Part shown: piece after piece, positions 19,419 to 28,918 of the stretch | How positions within the stretch are numbered: the stretch's first letter is position 1 | Layout: each line of letters opens with the position of its first letter | The notes under the pieces: generated by a model | The model's input: the letters and a program-made list of their open reading frames with translations, nothing else | The model's database searches: none | Told to the model about the DNA's origin: nothing | Position numbers and translations under genes: made by a program | DNA from: Helicobacter pylori PMSS1 | GTDB taxonomy: Bacteria > Campylobacterota > Campylobacteria > Campylobacterales > Arcobacteraceae | Direction: 5' to 3' | DNA length: 64,000 bases | Assembly: GCA_945883785.1 (NCBI GenBank) | Contig: CAMCYD010000002.1 | Location: 45,329 to 109,328, forward strand

Positions 19419-20366
19419 TTGGATTTAAAATCAACTCTCAACTATTTTGGTACTAACAAAGAGCCATTTTTCTTTTGCATTAGTTATGATTTAAAATCTT
19501 GGGATGTAATTTCTTTAAAAAAATTACCACCAAATATCAAATATTCTATAGAGTCTACCGCTGAGAATAAATCTAAACAAAAGATGTCAATAAAAAAGAA
19601 ATATATGCATTTTTCTACTTATAAAAAGAAATTTAATAAAGTTATTGCTCACATCAAAAATGGAAATACCTATTTATTAAATTTAACATCAAAAACAAAA
19701 ATTGAAACAACTCATTCTCTATTCGATATTTATACTAATGCATCTGCGAAATACAAAATTTACTATAAAGATAAATTTGTTTCCTATTCACCAGAAACTT
19801 TTGTAAAAATATCAAATAATACCATATCAACATTTCCAATGAAAGGAACTATAAATGCGGATACTTGTAATGCCAAAGAAAAAATTCTAGCAAATTGCAA
19901 AGAGTTAGCCGAACACACAATGATTGTAGATCTTCTAAGAAATGATTTAAATATCGTTTCTAAAAATGTTGCCGTTGATCATTTTAGATATGTTGAAAAA
20001 ATTAATGCGGGTCATCATGAACTTCTTCAAGTGAGTTCTATGATTTCAGGAATTTTAGATGATAATTGGCATACTAAGATTGGAGATATTTTACTTAATA
20101 TATTACCAGCAGGTAGTATAACAGGTGCTCCAAAAAGAAAAACGATTGAGATAATCAAAGAAATTGAAAAATACAATAGAGGCTTTTTCACTGGCATTTG
20201 GGGTATTTATGATGGTGAAAAATTAGACAGTGCTGTTTTGATACGATTTATTGAAAAATCTAAAAAAGATACTACATTTATTTATAAAAGTGGAGGTGGA
20301 ATTACTCTTGATAGTGATGTGACAGATGAATATTTAGAGATGATTGATAAGGTGTATATACCATGA
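19419..20366 (+). CDS. pabB: Aminodeoxychorismate synthase component I-like (chorismate-binding)
   Basis: FPMKGTINAD, LRNDLNIV, GSITGAPKRKTIEII; probably non-ATG start. Confidence 0.88.
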   Translation: MDLKSTLNYFGTNKEPFFFCISYDLKSWDVISLKKLPPNIKYSIESTAENKSKQKMSIKKKYMHFSTYKKKFNKVIAHIKNGNTYLLNLTSKTKIETTHSLFDIYTNASAKYKIYYKDKFVSYSPETFVKISNNTISTFPMKGTINADTCNAKEKILANCKELAEHTMIVDLLRNDLNIVSKNVAVDHFRYVEKINAGHHELLQVSSMISGILDDNWHTKIGDILLNILPAGSITGAPKRKTIEIIKEIEKYNRGFFTGIWGIYDGEKLDSAVLIRFIEKSKKDTTFIYKSGGGITLDSDVTDEYLEMIDKVYIP

Positions 20367-20938
20367 ATGAAATTTTTTTTGAAACTATAAAATGCTGTGA
20401 TTATGAGGTTTACAATCTATCGTATCATAAAAAAAGAGTTGCTAAAACTATTGGGTTTAATATAAATCTTGAAGAATATATCTATCCGATAAAGGAGGAA
20501 CTTCTAAAATGTAAAGTCATTTATGATAAAAATGGAATTATAAATATTGAATATTTACCTTATAAAAAAAGGATTATAAATACTTTTCAGTTGGTTTTTG
20601 ATGATTTAATAACTTATAGTGCGAAGGCAATTCATAGAGAAAATATTGATGATCTTTACCTACAAAAAGGGGCAGAAGATGATATTATAATAGTCAAAAA
20701 TGGTCTTATTACCGACACTTCTATTGCAAACATAGCTATTTTTTATCAAGAAAAATGGCTCACTCCAAAAAAACCACTTCTTTATGGAACAACAAGAGAA
20801 AGATATCTGTCAGATGGACTTATTTATGAAGAAAATATCAACATTCATATGCTAAAACAATGCACAAAAGTAGGATTATTAAATGCTATGATTGATTTTG
20901 ATATAATCACGGACTTTAAAATAGAAGGAACTTTATGA
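20363..20938 (+). CDS. pabC: Class IV aminotransferase, aminodeoxychorismate lyase-like
   Basis: ATGA-overlap with pabB; ITDTSIANIAIFYQEKWLTPKKPLLYGTTRERYL. Confidence 0.85.
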   Translation: MNEIFFETIKCCDYEVYNLSYHKKRVAKTIGFNINLEEYIYPIKEELLKCKVIYDKNGIINIEYLPYKKRIINTFQLVFDDLITYSAKAIHRENIDDLYLQKGAEDDIIIVKNGLITDTSIANIAIFYQEKWLTPKKPLLYGTTRERYLSDGLIYEENINIHMLKQCTKVGLLNAMIDFDIITDFKIEGTL

Positions 20939-21154
20939 TACATAATTTGATACGGAGATATTGCGACCAAGCAAGTAAGAGAATTAATCTTCATATATTT
21001 TTTATTTGTTTTTGTGTTATAAAATAATAAATGGTATTACTTTTCAAATAATCAAAATAGAAAAATAGAAATATATTGCCATCTCATAACAAACTGAAGA
21101 TTTTGTGTAGTTTGCTTTCACAAATCCAATGAGAAAAGTGTAAAATTTTTGTAG

Positions 21155-21477
21155 AGAGCCACTTGCAAATTCAAAGATTTTGAGTATGAATAGTAGCAAT
21201 TAAGCGCCTCCAACTAATTAAACTCTACAAAAAAGAGTTTAAGATGAAGTGCCAGTGCAAGGCGGAAGTTCGCAGACTTACGGTAGTAAGTCAAGAAATT
21301 CCAACGATGCAATGGTGCTTTAGCTTAAATTGTTTTTAGAGGATAATTAGTTGGAGGCACTTATTAGATTTTCACTTTAAAAATCACTTTTTGCTCCATG
21401 CAAATGGTTATTTTTAAAGGGGAAAGATGATGATTGAAACTGTTTATAATCATTTGTTTGAATTTGCAAGTGGCTCT
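21155..21477 (+). repeat. Foldback element A, copy 1, interrupted by element B (21203-21361)
   Basis: Ends AGAGCCACTTGCAAATTCAAA ... TTTGAATTTGCAAGTGGCTCT; removing B gives a sequence closely matching copy 58327-58488. Confidence 0.92.
21203..21361 (+). repeat. Foldback element B, copy 1, nested in element A, flanked by TA duplication
   Basis: AGCGCCTCCAACTAATTA...TAATTAGTTGGAGGCACT with TA at 21201-21202 and 21362-21363; interior GACTTAC-GGTA-GTAAGTC hairpin. Confidence 0.9.
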
Positions 21478-21501
21478 AGAGATTAATTAGTTGGAGACAC
21501 T
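21478..21501 (+). repeat. Solitary right end of an element B abutting the end of element A copy 1
   Basis: AGAGATTAATTAGTTGGAGACACT followed by TA; reverse complement AGTGTCTCCAACTAATTAATCTCT matches the B left end. Confidence 0.8.
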
Positions 21502-21551
21502 TAAAAAATCAAGGTATCATTTTTATACTTTTATGATAAAATCCAAATGTA

Positions 21552-21627
21552 CTCCTTATCGCTTAACGGGATAAAGCAGGACCCTCCTAAGGTCTAGCTA
21601 GAGGTTCGAGTCCTCTTGGGGAGACCA
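21552..21627 (+). tRNA. tRNA-Arg (anticodon CCT)
   Basis: Manual cloverleaf: CTCCTTA acceptor / D stem GCTT-AAGC / anticodon arm GGACC-CTCCTAA-GGTCT / T arm AGAGG-TTCGAGT-CCTCT / TGGGGAG-A-CCA. Confidence 0.92.
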
Positions 21628-21679
21628 ATTAAATTCAAACACCCATTCAAAAATAACTCCCGAAATACAAGCTTATCTA

Positions 21680-22504
21680 CTATTTAACCAATATGAGTTT
21701 ATCGATTTCTTTTTTAAGTGCTTCTTGTCTACTTGTTGAAATAAGAAATTGTTTTGATTCTTCAAAAGTTGCCATTTTTTCTGGTTGATATTCTTCGACT
21801 AGAAGAATTTGGTAACCAATCTGTGGGATAGCTACTTTCACAATATCACCAGCTTTTTTATCTTTGAGCAGGGCTAACATGGTTTCGTCTAATTTGGTAG
21901 TTTCAATGAAACCAATTTCCCCTCCATTACTTTTGGCTGTTGGATCAATTGAATCAGATTTTACAAATTCTTTAAATTTTGTAAGCACTTTGGAAAATTC
22001 TTTTATGCTATTTAGTTGCTTAATAATCCTGTCAGCACTTGCTTCGTCTTTTGCTAAAATATTTCGTAAATTGTATTTTGCAGAACTGTGTGGTTTTTGT
22101 GCTTCATACATTTTTTTTAATTCTTCATCGGTTGGGTTTATGGTAGTCATAAATTTTTTAGCCCAAATATCAACAGTAAATAATTTCATAACCACTTTTA
22201 AATCTACATCATTTTGCATATTTTTGAGAAGTGCATCAGCGATTTTCAATGTTTGATAATATTCATTGACAAGTTGCATTTGTTTCTGTTCCGTTTGGGC
22301 ATCCAAACTGACTCGATATTTTTGTGCAGCATATGAAGCAACTTCGTCCATGCTGACTTTGGTTTCTTCTGTTGAAAAAGCGAATGATGATAGAAGAGAT
22401 ATACTCAATAGTATTTTATTGAATTTCATTTTGGTTTCCTTTTTTTGTTTGAATTGTATCCGTATTCCACTAAGCCAAATGTTAATTATCCCTATAAATA
22501 TCAA
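21680..22504 (-). CDS. Peptidylprolyl isomerase, PpiC/parvulin-type periplasmic foldase
   Basis: YNLRNILAKDEASADRIIKQL...NGGEIGFIETTKLDE...VKVAIPQIGYQILLVEE; likely start MKFNKILLSISLLSSFAFS signal peptide. Confidence 0.85.
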   Translation of the reverse strand: MIFIGIINIWLSGIRIQFKQKKETKMKFNKILLSISLLSSFAFSTEETKVSMDEVASYAAQKYRVSLDAQTEQKQMQLVNEYYQTLKIADALLKNMQNDVDLKVVMKLFTVDIWAKKFMTTINPTDEELKKMYEAQKPHSSAKYNLRNILAKDEASADRIIKQLNSIKEFSKVLTKFKEFVKSDSIDPTAKSNGGEIGFIETTKLDETMLALLKDKKAGDIVKVAIPQIGYQILLVEEYQPEKMATFEESKQFLISTSRQEALKKEIDKLILVK

Positions 22505-22620
22505 ATATAATTTTATGTAAAGAAACGAATAAAAATCTTTAAAGTATTATTGAAATAGAGGTTATTAAGTCTAAATAGCCTACAATTCACGATTATAACA
22601 AAAAAATTTAGGGGAAAAAT

Positions 22621-25077
22621 ATGAGCAATAATGAGGCGAGATACAATCCAAAAATATTTGATACAACGACTATGGAAGATGCCAAAAAAATTATTTTAAC
22701 TCCAGAATGTGGAATGAAAACTGAAGAGAGATGGGAGAAGGAAACACCTTTTTTGAGAGAAGATATCAGTAAATTTTTTAAAGATTTTGATGCAAACAGT
22801 GTTGTTGTTGATTATGGTTGTGGTATCGGAAGAATAAGCAAAGAGATTGTTGAAAAAATTGGTTGTAAGGTTATCGGCGTAGATATTAGTGAGTCTATGA
22901 GAGATATGGCAAAAGAATATGTAAAAAGTCCAAATTTTGAAGTCCTATCGCCTGCACAATTTAGAGAAAAAATTCTTGACGGTCTTAGGGTTGATGGGAT
23001 AATCTCCATTTGGGTGCTTCAGCATTCAGTTGACCCAATAAGCGATGTAGCACTTTTAAAATCAGCTCTCAAAAAAGATGGGTTTTTTTATGTTTTAAAT
23101 AATCGTATTTCTGCTGTTCCTACAACAAAAGGATGGATAAATAATGGTACAAATATTTTGGCACTTTTAGAACTTAACTTTTCCAATATTGAAACTTCAA
23201 AACTTCCACAAGAAGTAGCAAAAGATAAACTCCATAGTGAAACATTTATTGCAAAACTTAAAAACGATAAAGCAAAAGCTATTCCGTCAGAATATATGGC
23301 TATGTTACGAGAGGCTTCAAGTGCATATAATCAAAAAGAATTTGAAAGCGCAAAAGAGCTTTACACGAAAGCCTATAAAAAATATCCACTTTTTAGTGAT
23401 GCTTTAAATGGTCTTGGTGTGGTGTATCGAAGCTTGGGAGATACAAAAACTGCCATCAATATTTATATCAAAGCGATTAAACTTGACCCACTTAATGGAT
23501 TTGTCTACAACAATCTTTCAAATGCTTTTAAAAGTATTGGAAAATATAACGAAGCGATAAAAGCTTGTTATGACGCAATCAGAAGTGATAGACAAAATGG
23601 GGAGTTTTACAACAATATTGGACTTCTTTTTGAAAAGGCAAAAGATACAAATCAGGCTATTGAAGCTTATAAATCAGCTGTGAGAGTTGATCCAAAAAAT
23701 ACAAAAGCTATCAATAATCTTGGAGTTTTACTCTACAATCTGAAACGATACGATGAGAGTGCAAAGGTGTTTCAAATAGCCCTTGATGTAGATCCAGACT
23801 ATAATGAAGTGTACTCCAATATGGGAGCAGCACTCAACAAAGCAAAAAAATATGATGAATCTATTCAAGCTTTGGAAACAGCGATTAAAAAGAATCCAAA
23901 ACATAGCGGAGCATACACAAATCTTGGAAATGTGTATAACAAACTCCATAACTATAAAGAGGCTGCAAAACAACACGAAATTTCTATTAAACTTGATCCA
24001 ATGGGTTATAACGCTTATAGTAATGTTGGAACAAGTTATAAAAATTTAGGACTTGCACCAAAAGCGATAGAAAGTTATAAAAAAGCGATTGAACTCAAAC
24101 CAGACTTTGAAAATGCCCATTTTGACCTCGCAACAGTGTATCTTTCTAAAAAAGATTTTTTAAATGGTTGGAGTAAATATGAGTGGAGATTTCAAAAAGA
24201 GGAGATGAAATCTCATATGTTCAAACATAAAGAGATTTTTTCTAAAAAAAGATTTGATGGAATTGAAAATATTGAAGGAAAAACCCTTTTACTCCATACA
24301 GAACAAGGGTTCGGCGATAGTATTATGTTTGGTAAATTTGTCGATTTGGTCAAAGATAGATATAAATGCCATGTGATTTTACAATGCAGAGATGAGTTAA
24401 AATCATTATTTGAAAATAGTTTTAAAAATATTGATCATTTTTATGGAAGAGATAAAGAATCTTTACATGCTTTTGATTTACAGTATCCGATGCTCTCACT
24501 CCCTTATCTTTTTGGTATGAAAGATGTGAAAGATATTCCAACAATCAATCCATATCTTATCCCTTTTAGCGAAAAAGATTTGGATATCAAAAAAGAGAGA
24601 AACAAGATTGATATTGGGATTTGTTGGAGTGCAAGTGTGACTGGAGAGAGTTATGATGGGAAAGTTTTTGATGTGGAATATTTTAGACCAATTATCGAAA
24701 ATCCAAAATTCAATGTCTACACACTTCAAGTAGGTCCAGAAAACAAAGAGTTGGAAAAAACAGGCTTAAATGATAAAGTGATTGATTGGACAGAGAAACT
24801 CACAGACTTTAACAAAACAGCATATCTTATCAAACAACTTGATTTTGTAATCAGTAGCGATACAAGTGTCGCTCATCTTTGCGGTGCTATGAATAAAGAG
24901 GTGTGGATTCCTTTACAAAAAATACCAGATTGGAGATGGGAAACTGCAGGTGATAAATCATATTGGTATCCATCTGCAAAATTATTTAGACAAAAAACAG
25001 CGAGAGTTTGGGACTCAGTTTTCCAAGCAATGTATGACAAAATCAATAAACAATACAAAGTAAGAATTAAAAAGTAA
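22621..25077 (+). CDS. Fusion: SAM methyltransferase + TPR array + GT9-like glycosyltransferase domain
   Basis: VVDYGCGIGRISKEI (motif I); about 8-9 TPRs; DFVISSDTSVAHLCGAMNKEVWIPLQKIPDWRWE. Confidence 0.85.
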   Translation: MSNNEARYNPKIFDTTTMEDAKKIILTPECGMKTEERWEKETPFLREDISKFFKDFDANSVVVDYGCGIGRISKEIVEKIGCKVIGVDISESMRDMAKEYVKSPNFEVLSPAQFREKILDGLRVDGIISIWVLQHSVDPISDVALLKSALKKDGFFYVLNNRISAVPTTKGWINNGTNILALLELNFSNIETSKLPQEVAKDKLHSETFIAKLKNDKAKAIPSEYMAMLREASSAYNQKEFESAKELYTKAYKKYPLFSDALNGLGVVYRSLGDTKTAINIYIKAIKLDPLNGFVYNNLSNAFKSIGKYNEAIKACYDAIRSDRQNGEFYNNIGLLFEKAKDTNQAIEAYKSAVRVDPKNTKAINNLGVLLYNLKRYDESAKVFQIALDVDPDYNEVYSNMGAALNKAKKYDESIQALETAIKKNPKHSGAYTNLGNVYNKLHNYKEAAKQHEISIKLDPMGYNAYSNVGTSYKNLGLAPKAIESYKKAIELKPDFENAHFDLATVYLSKKDFLNGWSKYEWRFQKEEMKSHMFKHKEIFSKKRFDGIENIEGKTLLLHTEQGFGDSIMFGKFVDLVKDRYKCHVILQCRDELKSLFENSFKNIDHFYGRDKESLHAFDLQYPMLSLPYLFGMKDVKDIPTINPYLIPFSEKDLDIKKERNKIDIGICWSASVTGESYDGKVFDVEYFRPIIENPKFNVYTLQVGPENKELEKTGLNDKVIDWTEKLTDFNKTAYLIKQLDFVISSDTSVAHLCGAMNKEVWIPLQKIPDWRWETAGDKSYWYPSAKLFRQKTARVWDSVFQAMYDKINKQYKVRIKK

Positions 25078-25089
25078 ACCGAGGAAAAT

Positions 25090-27273
25090 TTGGAACTGGC
25101 AAACATAAAAGACCTTAGCGAAGAGGAGCTTCTTAAATATTCTAGCAAGCTTCTTGATGATGAAGATGTAACGGTAGAAGACCCATATAAAGTTGAAAAA
25201 TTTAAAAACGACACCCTTTTGCTTTCTTTGAAGAAAGTACTTGATTTTTATTATGGTGATATTTCGATTGAAACTATTTTAAATTTTACCCATCAAAATG
25301 AAGACACTTTTACTTCAAGTATGGCGGTTGAGATATGTTTTTCAATGGGACTTAATGCTGTTGACAAAGTGATGAAAGCAAGTGATATAGCACAATATTT
25401 TCTCCCTTGTATCATTGTAGATAAAAATGGAAAAGCTTTTGTGTACCAAAATCGTTCAATGCGAGAAGCAAAAATTTATGATCCTGTCACAAAAGAAACT
25501 ACTTCTCATCCAATAAGTTTTCTCAAAAAATTTAATAAAGTTATTTTAATATTTAGAGACCAAAAAAAAAGTGAATATATTGATATTGATAAGAGTAAAG
25601 ATTGGTTTTGGAAGCCAGTAAAATCATTTTGGAGAAAATATATTGAGATAGGAATACTGACTTTTTTTATCAATTTTTTTGGAATTGCTATGGCACTTTT
25701 TACTATGAATGTTTACAATCGTGTGATTCCAAATAATGCAACTGAAACTCTTTTTGTTTTAGCTGGCGGAGTTGTTATGATATTAATCTTTGACCTCTTT
25801 TTTAAGAGTGTACGAAATCACATCATTGAAAAAATAAACAAAAATCTTGGTATCTATTTTGAAGATGAGATGATGAAAAGAATGTTGCATATAAGATCAA
25901 GCTACGATACCATGCTTACTGGAATGAAAGCTGATTTGTTTCGAGAACTAGGTCAGGTAAAATCATTTTTTTCCACTCAATCCATTGTAAATATTATTGA
26001 TTTACCTTTTTTCTTTGTAGCATTAGGGGTTATTTACATTGTCAATCCTTACCTTGCAGCGATACCACTTTTGGTAGCGATAATCATAATAATGTTTAAT
26101 ATTTTTATGCAGATTCCAATAGAAAAACTGAGCAAAGACAGGCTCAAAAATCAACAAACAAAACAAAATTATTTAGTAGAATTGATACGAGGTGGCGAGA
26201 TAGTGAAACTTTCCAATGCAAGTCCAACCAAACTTTTCAATTGGAGAAATATCATTGCTTTTCAAGATTCTATTTCAAATAAGATTCAATCTATAAATGT
26301 TTTTTCACTCAATCTTTCACAAACTTTTATGCAAATTATTACTGTTTTGGTAATAATAGTAGGTGTCTATGAAATAGCAGCAAATAGACTAACGGTTGGT
26401 GGGCTTATAGCGGTTAATATACTTGTGGCTCGTGCGATGGTTCCCATTATTCATCTCTCCTTGATGTCTATCAAATTTAAAGAAATCAAAGAATCTCTTA
26501 ATAATATTAATGATTTTTGGCATCTTCCTTTAGAAACTGATAAACAAATCGAAGTAGGAATAGGAAAACTCAAAGGGGAGATAGAATTCAAAAATGTTGA
26601 GTTTTACTACAAAGATAGTAAATATGCTTCTGTTGATAAGATAAATTTTAAAATACAAGCTGGTGAAAAAGTGGGGATTATTGGGCAAACTGGAGCTGGA
26701 AAAAGTACAATATTAAGAATGATTACAGGGCTTGACATCCCTAGTAAAGGGAGTATTTTTATAGATGGACATGATATTTCTACTGTTCATCCAATAGAAC
26801 TAAGACAAAATATCGGGGTAATGCCACAAGAGCCATTTTTATTTTCTGGTACATTAAAAGAAAATATTGAGCTTTCACATCCTGTCAGCAAAGCAAGAAT
26901 GATGGAAATTATCAAAATGACAGGACTCGAAGATTTGGTGAAAAAAACAGGACAAGGAGATGGACTTCAAGTTGGAGAAAATGGAAACAATCTTTCAGTT
27001 GGACAAAGACATCTCGTCGCTATGGGGAGAGCTATTGTAAATGACCCTTCAATTTTGATACTTGATGAGCCAACAACTGGGCTTGATATTGGACTTGAGA
27101 AAGCACTTGTGAACAAAATGAAAGAGATCATTGAAGATAAAACACTTATTGTTATCACGCATAGATTTACAGCACTTGATTTGGTTGATAGAGTTATTAT
27201 TTTAGCTGAAGGGAAAATAGTAGCAGATGGTCCAAAAGATAAAATATTAGCAGCATTGCAAGGTAAAAAATAG
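25090..27273 (+). CDS. Type I secretion ABC transporter, LapB-like, with C39-like domain lacking catalytic Cys
   Basis: Degenerate C39-like N-term, ABC TM domain, GQTGAGKST, LSVGQRHLVAMGRAI, LILDEPTTGLD. Confidence 0.92.
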   Translation: MELANIKDLSEEELLKYSSKLLDDEDVTVEDPYKVEKFKNDTLLLSLKKVLDFYYGDISIETILNFTHQNEDTFTSSMAVEICFSMGLNAVDKVMKASDIAQYFLPCIIVDKNGKAFVYQNRSMREAKIYDPVTKETTSHPISFLKKFNKVILIFRDQKKSEYIDIDKSKDWFWKPVKSFWRKYIEIGILTFFINFFGIAMALFTMNVYNRVIPNNATETLFVLAGGVVMILIFDLFFKSVRNHIIEKINKNLGIYFEDEMMKRMLHIRSSYDTMLTGMKADLFRELGQVKSFFSTQSIVNIIDLPFFFVALGVIYIVNPYLAAIPLLVAIIIIMFNIFMQIPIEKLSKDRLKNQQTKQNYLVELIRGGEIVKLSNASPTKLFNWRNIIAFQDSISNKIQSINVFSLNLSQTFMQIITVLVIIVGVYEIAANRLTVGGLIAVNILVARAMVPIIHLSLMSIKFKEIKESLNNINDFWHLPLETDKQIEVGIGKLKGEIEFKNVEFYYKDSKYASVDKINFKIQAGEKVGIIGQTGAGKSTILRMITGLDIPSKGSIFIDGHDISTVHPIELRQNIGVMPQEPFLFSGTLKENIELSHPVSKARMMEIIKMTGLEDLVKKTGQGDGLQVGENGNNLSVGQRHLVAMGRAIVNDPSILILDEPTTGLDIGLEKALVNKMKEIIEDKTLIVITHRFTALDLVDRVIILAEGKIVADGPKDKILAALQGKK

Positions 27274-28545
27274 ATGAATAGATTATTTGAAGATGAGGAG
27301 TGGAATTATTATTATGCGGTAGTTCCTATAATGTTAATGTTTGCGATATTTATACTCTGGGCATCATTTAGTGAACTTGACGAGGTTGTAAGAGGTGATG
27401 GGAAAGTCGTTCCCTCTGGACAAACAAAAGTTTTACAACATCTTGAAGGTGGAATTGTTTCTAATATTTTAGTAAAAGAGGGTGACCATGTCAAAGCGGG
27501 AGATGTGATTTATGAACTTTCCCAAGCTTTTTTCGATGCTGATTTGAAGTCAAAAGATATTGAACTTAAATCATTAAATGCAAAATCAATACGACTTTTA
27601 CACGAGATAGATTTCAAAGATACACTGAGTTTTCCAAAGAGCATAGAGGAAACAATACCTGAAGTAGTTGCAAATGAGAGACTTATTTTTGATGAGGACA
27701 AGAGGTCTAAATCCCAAAAATTATCGATAGCAAACGATCAATTACAGCAAAAAATCTTGAAGAAAAAAGACCTTGAGGCAAAAAAAGAGAGTTTGGAACT
27801 TGAACTGAAACTTTCAAATGAAAATATGAAAATACTTGACCAAATGTACAAAAAGCAAGTTATATCAAAACAAGAATATTTAAAAGAGTTGCAACTGAAA
27901 CAAACACTTGTGACTAAAATCACAGATATAGATACAAATGTTCCGATTGTTGTTGAAGAGATAAATGAAGCTACTGGAAAAATTAAAGCGGTAAAATCTG
28001 AAATAAAATCAAAACTTTTAAATGAGTATTCGGATGTAAAAGTGAAAATGAATACACTAGAACAGATGAGCCAAGCAAATCAAGATAGAAATACAAGACA
28101 AGCTATTGTCTCACCCGTAGATGGAATTGTCCAAAAATTATATTTTTATACTGTTGGGGGAATTATCAAAGCTGGAGATAAAGTCGCTGAAATCACACCT
28201 GGAAATGAGTCACTTATCATAGAAGCAAAAATACGAACATCCGACCGTGCCTTGATTTGGGCAGGTCAACCTGTAAAAATAGCAATCACCGCTTATGATA
28301 CCTCAAAATATGGACTTTTAAAAGGAACAGTTCTTTTCATATCTTCAGATACACAAACAGATGAAACTACAAAGACAAGCTATTATTTGGTGCGAATACA
28401 TGCAGATGAACAATTTGCTCCCGACTCACCAATATTACCTGGAATGGTCGCAAATGTTAATATTTTAACTGGTAAAAAAACCATAATGCAATATATTTTA
28501 AAGCCTTTAAAAGATATATCGATGCATTCGTTAACAGAAAAATAA
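27274..28545 (+). CDS. HlyD-family membrane fusion protein of type I secretion
   Basis: VPSGQTKVLQHLEGGIVSNILVKEGDHVKAGDVI; coiled coil; C-term PGMVANVNILTGKKTIMQYILKPL. Confidence 0.93.
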   Translation: MNRLFEDEEWNYYYAVVPIMLMFAIFILWASFSELDEVVRGDGKVVPSGQTKVLQHLEGGIVSNILVKEGDHVKAGDVIYELSQAFFDADLKSKDIELKSLNAKSIRLLHEIDFKDTLSFPKSIEETIPEVVANERLIFDEDKRSKSQKLSIANDQLQQKILKKKDLEAKKESLELELKLSNENMKILDQMYKKQVISKQEYLKELQLKQTLVTKITDIDTNVPIVVEEINEATGKIKAVKSEIKSKLLNEYSDVKVKMNTLEQMSQANQDRNTRQAIVSPVDGIVQKLYFYTVGGIIKAGDKVAEITPGNESLIIEAKIRTSDRALIWAGQPVKIAITAYDTSKYGLLKGTVLFISSDTQTDETTKTSYYLVRIHADEQFAPDSPILPGMVANVNILTGKKTIMQYILKPLKDISMHSLTEK

Positions 28546-28702
28546 GTACCTCCAACTAATTAATCTCTATACAAAAGAGTTCAAGACGAAGTGCTAGTAC
28601 AAGGCAGAAGTTCGCAGACTTACGGCAGTAAATCAAGAAATTCCAACGAAGGAATGGTGCTTTAGCTTAAACTTTTTTTAGAGATTAATTAGCAAGTGGC
28701 TC
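28545..28702 (+). repeat. Foldback element B, copy 2, with element-A-type right end
   Basis: AGTACCTCCAACTAATTAATCTCTA at left; interior GACTTACGGCAGTAAATC; right end TTTAGAGATTAATTAG joined to CAAGTGGCTC. Confidence 0.85.
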
Positions 28703-28745
28703 AAAACAATAAATGAATACTAAAACAAAAAGATAAAATAGTAGA

Positions 28746-28802
28746 TTTGTAAAAATTCTCTTGAAACAAAAGCCCACTAAAGTGAAAGAGAATTTTTACA
28801 AA
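28746..28802. repeat. 17-bp perfect inverted repeat with 23-nt loop
   Basis: TTTGTAAAAATTCTCTT (28746-28762) / AAGAGAATTTTTACAAA (28786-28802). Confidence 0.85.
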
Positions 28803-28918
28803 GATACATTTTAAGCTTTTTGCCTAAAGGGTAGAGCTATTGTCTATCAAATCAATTTTAGTCGTAATCCATCCTCTTGATGATTATGCTATAAATGACA
28901 TATCTATTTATATGCCAC

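Noticed and set aside
24873-25214. 113-aa minus-strand ORF bridging the TPR fusion and T1SS ABC genes
   Set aside because: Antisense to two supported coding genes; Ser-rich shadow ORF.
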